From Nitrosomonas sp. (GTDB lineage Bacteria > Pseudomonadota > Gammaproteobacteria > Burkholderiales > Nitrosomonadaceae), in the NCBI GenBank assembly GCA_024281675.1, contig JAMXAG010000006.1, positions 1 through 64,000 of the forward strand: DNA of 64,000 nt. The letters run 5' to 3'. Positions 57,620-64,000 of this stretch are shown piece after piece. Positions within the stretch are counted from its first letter, which is position 1. Every line of letters begins with the position of its first letter. A model generated the notes under the pieces. The model had not been told where the DNA came from and made no database searches. It saw only the letters and a list, made by a program, of their open reading frames with translations. The position numbers and the translations under genes were made by a program.

Positions 57620-58105
57620 CTATTTGTTGGATTGTTGCGTGGTAGATTGATTGTTATCTTCCGTAGGGCTAGAGCTTGTGGTTTCTGGCGTTTCACTTGA
57701 TTGAGACACTGTATTATTATTGCTGTCGGCTGGAATAGATTTTCCACCCTTAGTTTTTGCTGATGACTTTCCTTTAGGATCAATGCTTTTCAGTGAACCT
57801 TTAGGTAGTAAAGTTTGTATCGAAGATTTAAGTACGGTCACTTCAATAGCGGGCGCTATTTCTACGATCACATACGATTCGCTTACATTGATCACTAACC
57901 CCAATATACCGCCGTTGGTGATGACTTCGTCGCCACGTTGCAGCGCATCTATCATTTGTTTTTGTTCTTTGGCGCGTTTAGATTGCGGGCGTATTAACAA
58001 AAAGTAAAACAAAACAAAAATAGCAATCATCGGCAACAAGCTCATTAAACTTGCATCAGATTGCGCCGGTGCGGCCGTTTGCGCAAAAGCATCACTAATC
58101 AACAT
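57620..58105 (-). CDS. yajC: Preprotein translocase subunit YajC
   Basis: The start is set at ATG 58105 (MLISDAFAQTAAPAQSD), with GGAGAG four bases before it; earlier in-frame starts lie inside tgt. The 161-residue product has one membrane helix, then IRPQSKRAKEQKQMIDALQRGDEVITNGGILG, the YajC core. A Ser/Thr/Asn/Gln-rich C-terminal extension of about 55 residues is unusual. Auxiliary subunit of SecDF. Confidence 0.95.
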   Translation of the reverse strand: MLISDAFAQTAAPAQSDASLMSLLPMIAIFVLFYFLLIRPQSKRAKEQKQMIDALQRGDEVITNGGILGLVINVSESYVIVEIAPAIEVTVLKSSIQTLLPKGSLKSIDPKGKSSAKTKGGKSIPADSNNNTVSQSSETPETTSSSPTEDNNQSTTQQSNK

Positions 58106-58139
58106 AAAGCTCTCCAAAAGCATTAAAAAAAGGCGTATT

Positions 58140-60267
<2,128 letters not shown>

Positions 60268-60388
60268 GCACGTTATTATACCGAGGAAGTGAATTTTCGC
60301 CCATGCAGCTTGATGTGCTAGCGCTTTTCAGTGATAATTGCGCCTTACTTAATTTATGAAGAGTAGCAAAAAGTTAAGTAAGTTTTTT

Positions 60389-60475
60389 GCCGGGATGGCG
60401 GAATTGGTAGACGCACGGGACTCAAAATCCCGCGATGGTGACATCATGGGGGTTCGATTCCCCCTCCCGGCACCA
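60389..60475 (+). tRNA. tRNA-Leu (anticodon CAA)
   Basis: An 87-base class II tRNA. GCCGGGA (60389-60395) pairs with TCCCGGC (60465-60471), discriminator A, encoded CCA. The anticodon stem-loop CGGGA-CTCAAAA-TCCCG gives CAA, reading UUG. The variable arm is long, and GGTTCGATTCC forms the T loop. The 3' part of tRNA-Leu genes is a common integration site, and a P4-type integrase gene begins 164 bases downstream. Confidence 0.97.
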
Positions 60476-60576
60476 AAACAACATTTCAAATAGTTTCATA
60501 TCGTATCAAATTCCTTGAATTAACTGACTTTAACAGGAATTGATAGTTTCAGACTGTATCATAAGAAATCTGTACA

Positions 60577-60637
60577 TACCATCACTTTGATGGTATTTTT
60601 GTTGGTACTTTTGATACCATCAAGTCAGATACCATCA
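60577..60637. repeat. ATACCATCA repeats upstream of the integrase
   Basis: TACCATCA (60577-60584) and its inverse TGATGGTA (60588-60595) form a palindrome with a 3-base spacer. GATACCATCA is repeated at 60613-60622 and 60628-60637, the last touching the start codon. Direct and inverted copies beside an att site look like arm-type binding sites or an autorepression operator of the integrase. Confidence 0.55.
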
Positions 60638-60638
60638 G

Positions 60639-61817
60639 ATGCTTACAGATATCGCAGCACGTCAAGCTAAGGCCAAAGAACTCCCCTACAAAATAAGTGA
60701 TAGCGGCGGGCTGTATTTGTTGGTCAAATCCACTGGTAAATACTGGCGCATGAATTACCGCTTTGCAGGTAAGCAAAAAACACTAGCAATTGGTGTTTAT
60801 CCAACAATATCTTTAACCCATGCCAGAAAAAAACGCGATGAAGCACGTGCATTGCTTGCAAAAGATATTGACCCTTCCCTCACCAAAGCCATCAACAAGC
60901 AGATTGTGCGCACTGCAGCAGAAAATACTTTTAAGGTGGTAGCGCTGGAATGGCACGCAAAAACCAGCCATACTTGGGCAGAAACAACAGCCACAAATAT
61001 CAAGCGCTATCTGGAAAAAGATATTTTCCCTTGGCTGGGTAATCGGGTTATCAAAGATATTGCCGCACCGGAATTATTGGCTGTGCTTCGCAAAATAGAA
61101 AGCCGTGGCGCGCATGAGAAAGCGCAGCGTTGCCGTGAATATGCCGGACGGGTATTTCGTTATGCTATAGCCACCGGACGCGCTGAACGCGATCCCAGCA
61201 CGGATTTAAGGGGTGCGCTAACACCTGTCAAAGTGAAACATCACGCCAGTATCATTGATCCCAAAGGCATCGGTGCGCTGCTACGTTCTATTCATGGATT
61301 TACTGGCTCATATATCACCAAGTGCGCTTTGCAGCTTGCCCCTTTGGTATTTGTACGCCCTGGCGAATTACGCCATGCAGAATGGATAGAGATTAATTTC
61401 GACAAAAAAGAATGGCGCATACCTGGTCACAAAATGAAAATGAGCGAGCCGCATATCATCCCACTCTCACCACAATCCATTGAAATCCTGCAATCAATCC
61501 ATCCATTGACAGGTGACGATCAATATATTTTTCCGAGTATTCGTAGTAATGCCCGGCCAATGTCTGAAAATACCATCAACGCCGCACTTAGGCGACTAGG
61601 TTATGAAAAGAACGAAATGACAGGCCACGGCTTCCGCAGCATGGCAAGCACCCTACTACATGAACATGGCTGACCGCATGAAGCGATAGAACGACAGTTA
61701 GCTCATGCTGAACACCTACCTAAACGACGTGAAATGATGGACTGATGGGCAGATTATCTGGATGAATTGGCGAAGGGTACAAAAGTTGTACGCTTCGTTG
61801 GCAAAGAACTGGTTTAA
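60639..61817 (+). pseudogene. Tyrosine recombinase (P4-type integrase), inactivated
   Basis: The N-terminal arm-binding domain (MLTDIAARQAKAKELPYKISDSGG), core-binding and catalytic domains are intact to codon 344. RPGELRHAEW gives the first Arg and HGFRSMAST the His-x-x-Arg. Then TGA (61671-61673) stands where the family has Trp (HEHG-stop-PHEAIERQLAHAE). The frame continues as HLPKRREMM, a second TGA and WADYLDEL to 61817. The segment that normally holds the catalytic Tyr, between HAE and HLPKRR, is deleted. The gene is dead by two stops and loss of the nucleophile. Confidence 0.88.
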
Positions 61818-61819
61818 TT

Positions 61820-61969
61820 ATGGGGAAATTTACTCCGACTGAGCAGATAGTGCGTGGATACAAGGTTCGTAACGTGCAACAGGTGACTGATGCAGAGGAT
61901 GCTGCTTCAAGACGGAAGGCAATTTCGGAGGCTATTGCTAGATCGTTGCAGAAAAGAAAGAAGAAATAA
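61820..61969 (+). CDS. 49-residue basic protein downstream of the integrase
   Basis: ATG at 61820, stop 61967-61969. A small, Lys/Arg-rich protein (MGKFTPTEQIVRGYKVRNVQ, ending LQKRKKK) with helical, possibly DNA- or RNA-binding character. It begins three bases after the integrase remnant's stop. I do not recognise it. Its closeness suggests an island gene once coupled to the integrase. No strong ribosome site is visible, so expression is doubtful. Confidence 0.45.
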   Translation: MGKFTPTEQIVRGYKVRNVQQVTDAEDAASRRKAISEAIARSLQKRKKK

Positions 61970-62006
61970 TTATTTTTTGATTCAATTTTTGCCAGATCAT
62001 CCCATC

Positions 62007-62585
62007 TCAAAAAAATTTTGATCTAAATTCGTCATACCATTTCGGCTTACATACATAAAGACCTATACATAAAAACGCCACAAAACATAAAATGGGAGTT
62101 ATTCCTTTTCCTAGTATCATGGAAAATAATAGTAAATAACAAAATAATAAACGCAATTCAAAGAGCTCGAAAACATTCAGATTTACACTATCACGCCAAA
62201 TTAGTTGGGTAAAAAGCAATGCGATAATGGTTAAATGAGCGTATACAATTTTTGGTTCTGAATAAGGGGGCTCGTCTTGAGGAAAAAAACCAAGATAATA
62301 AAAACAAAGATACATTAAGAATACTTCAAAAATATCTATTAAGAACGAGAGCTTGCCATAGTTTTCTTTATTATATGTGGTAAGAAAAGAGGCACAAAAG
62401 AAGGCGGTAAATAAACTACCAATTAATAATCGTTCTACTATATATGGATCTTGGCACTTAAAATGCTGACCAACATGGTTCACTACGGAATAAAGTACTG
62501 AACCAAGAATAGCTGCATAGAGAAGCTCGTACATTAATTTATGGAGCAACTTATTGCACGTAACCACTGGTTCTTTATCGTCCAA
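62007..62585 (-). CDS. Membrane protein of unknown function, five to six helices
   Basis: A 192-residue protein with a short polar N-terminus containing one Cys, then hydrophobic segments at about 20-40, 50-70, 80-102, 112-130 and 143-180, and a basic C-terminus (KPKWYDEFRSKFF). Aromatic-rich, no known motif. It is AT-rich and lies next to the integrase remnant, so it may be island cargo. No homologous family comes to mind. Confidence 0.55.
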   Translation of the reverse strand: MDDKEPVVTCNKLLHKLMYELLYAAILGSVLYSVVNHVGQHFKCQDPYIVERLLIGSLFTAFFCASFLTTYNKENYGKLSFLIDIFEVFLMYLCFYYLGFFPQDEPPYSEPKIVYAHLTIIALLFTQLIWRDSVNLNVFELFELRLLFCYLLLFSMILGKGITPILCFVAFLCIGLYVCKPKWYDEFRSKFF

Positions 62586-62785
62586 GATCTTAAACTTGCT
62601 ATCAAATTAGAATAAAACTAATCGTGTTAAACTACTATCTATATTGAAATAATACAAGTTCGTAGTATATAACTTCAACCTACTTTCATTTTCTCACCAA
62701 CCACCCTCTCAGTAATCCTGAGTCTGTTTTAACACCGCAGCGGCAACGCAGATAGTTTTTCAACGCCTGTTAAACCCGGCAGAGA

Positions 62786-63958
62786 TTAAGCAATATAAAT
62801 GGTTTTAAGTGGTGGAAAACCGTTAAATTCAACCGAGGAATATGAGTTGGTGTAAGCCCCCGTCGTCAACCAGTAAAGTTTGTCCCCTATGGCTAGACTT
62901 TGTGGAAGTTTGTAACCTGATTGCTCATACATGATATCGGTCGAGTCACACGTGGGGCCTGCTAATATCACGGTCCCTTCGTCATTGTTGCGTTCCATTT
63001 TCGGTGTGTAAACCGGGTATTTGATTGCTTCACCTAAGGTTTCAATCAAACCTTGAAACAAACCGACATCGGAATAGACCCAGCGTGTCAGATCGGTACG
63101 GGATTTCCGAGAGATCAATACCACTTCGGAGACTAAAACTCCCGAACCTGCCACTAATGATCTGCCGGGTTCAAGAATAATCTCGGGGATATCGTCGCCA
63201 TGGTCATCCTTAAGGTATCGAATGATTTCTTCAGCATACACTTTGAATGGATTAACCTCGGAAATATAGTTTGCAGGAAACCCCCCTCCCATATTAATCA
63301 TCTTCAGAATAATATCTTCCTCATATTTCATCCAATCAAACATATATTTGACTTTTGATAGTGCGTCATCCCATACGGCAATATCTTTCTGTTGACTACC
63401 GACATGAAAAGAAATGCCATAGGGCTCCAGACCGAGTTTTTTGGCATTCACCAACAAATCAATCGCCATATCAGGATGACAACCAAATTTACGTGACAGC
63501 GGCCACTCAGCGGTATCTCCGCCTTCTACCAAAATACGAACAAAGACCCGTGAGCCCGGCGCATTCTCAGCAATCTTCTGAATATCAGCCTTTGAGTCGG
63601 TGGCATAAAGACGTACACCTTTGTCATAAGCGTATTTGATATGAGCTGCCTTTTTGATGGTGTTGCCATAAGAAACCCGATCAGGTGTAACCCCACTATC
63701 AAATACCCGATCTAGCTCAAATATGGACGCACAGTCAAAATTGGATCCCAAATCGCGTAATAAATTAATCACGGGAACCCCAGGATTCGCTTTCATGGCG
63801 TAGTGAATCTTTGCATTGGGAAAGTACATCACCATTTCTTCAAATTTTTGCTTAATCAGCGATAAATCTACGAGTAGAAAAGGTGTCTCATGCTCAACCG
63901 CGGCACTCAGGAATTTTTGCCATTGCGCTTCTGAGAAGTAATCTTGGATTTTGATCAT
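62786..63958 (-). CDS. Type III PLP decarboxylase (ornithine/lysine/DAP-type)
   Basis: A 390-residue fold-III decarboxylase. PLP lysine in IHYAMKANPGVPVINLL (about 50-66), GSNFDCAS, SFHVGSQQKD, MINMGGGFPANY (phosphate loop), EPGRSLVAGSG and the active-site CDST near 320. The sequence is closer to eukaryotic-like ornithine decarboxylases than to LysA, which is separate at 28 kb. It probably makes putrescine. GAGAGACATC precedes the ATG, and only 42 bases upstream are in view. Confidence 0.9.
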   Translation of the reverse strand: MIKIQDYFSEAQWQKFLSAAVEHETPFLLVDLSLIKQKFEEMVMYFPNAKIHYAMKANPGVPVINLLRDLGSNFDCASIFELDRVFDSGVTPDRVSYGNTIKKAAHIKYAYDKGVRLYATDSKADIQKIAENAPGSRVFVRILVEGGDTAEWPLSRKFGCHPDMAIDLLVNAKKLGLEPYGISFHVGSQQKDIAVWDDALSKVKYMFDWMKYEEDIILKMINMGGGFPANYISEVNPFKVYAEEIIRYLKDDHGDDIPEIILEPGRSLVAGSGVLVSEVVLISRKSRTDLTRWVYSDVGLFQGLIETLGEAIKYPVYTPKMERNNDEGTVILAGPTCDSTDIMYEQSGYKLPQSLAIGDKLYWLTTGAYTNSYSSVEFNGFPPLKTIYIA

Positions 63959-64000
63959 GATGATGTCTCTCTGTGATCTATGTTGTGAATGAGTACCTTG

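Noticed and set aside
62586..62785. Further gene or RNA between the membrane protein and the decarboxylase
   Set aside because: 200 bases with no open frame, fold or repeat that I can support.
61970..64000. attR copy of the tRNA-Leu 3' end closing the island
   Set aside because: No repeat of the CCCTCCCGGCACCA segment is visible up to the window end.

Overview
The window looks like chromosomal DNA of a low-GC betaproteobacterium, most probably a Nitrosomonas-type ammonia oxidiser. This rests on the conserved gene orders grpE-dnaK-dnaJ, dnaX-ybaB-DUF971-ubiE, lepA-lepB-DUF4845-rnc-era-pdxJ-acpS-nagZ and queA-tgt-yajC-secD-secF, on hopanoid-type genes, and on the character of the exported proteins. 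The genus is an inference; no taxonomic marker such as 16S rRNA is present.

Layout. 1-6.1 kb is accessory: a small lipoprotein, two exported proteins of unknown function (one with a PEP-CTERM-like tail), and three surface-polysaccharide genes (flippase, pyruvyl transferase, nitroreductase-like protein). 6.3-12 kb holds the heat-shock chaperone operon grpE-dnaK-dnaJ behind a sigma-32-like promoter, then purB and a small conserved gene. 12.2-18.4 kb is the most unusual block: a YcnI/DUF1775-like protein and a second exported protein, both predicted to start with histidine after signal cleavage, a TlpA thioredoxin, a DUF4266 lipoprotein, a 912-residue outer-membrane protein that fuses a DUF3570 barrel to a second, Met/His-rich barrel, and an ApbE flavin transferase. 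The barrel carries a D-T-W-S-G-A-T sequence that fits the ApbE flavinylation motif.

18.4-29.5 kb: an HDOD-GAF signalling protein, a 46-codon lipoprotein, a Cas4-like nuclease/exonuclease fusion, 4.5S RNA, dnaX (with a nine-A tract where a gamma-form frameshift would sit), ybaB, DUF971, ubiE, hpnA, a squalene synthase, lysA and the tiny lptM. 29.5-40.4 kb: an MCE-type lipid transport operon, amiC, tsaE, divergent queG-purT, a hexose mutarotase, and a TIR-TM-ankyrin gene broken by a one-base frameshift. 40.5-52.4 kb: lpd, the nagZ-acpS-pdxJ-era-rnc-lepB-lepA run, a glutaredoxin-like gene, and the envelope-stress genes degQ/mucD, rseA and rpoE.

52.4-53.6 kb contains an orphan structured RNA resembling HEARO/omega RNA of IscB-type elements, without an iscB gene. 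53.8-60.3 kb is dedA, secF, secD, yajC, tgt and queA. From 60.4 kb a tRNA-Leu(CAA) is followed by a dead P4-type integrase that has lost its catalytic tyrosine, a 49-codon ORF and a membrane protein, the remains of an integrated island. The window ends with a PLP-dependent ornithine/diaminopimelate-type decarboxylase.

Expected genes absent from their usual places are recR (after ybaB), recO (between era and pdxJ) and rseB (between rseA and mucD).
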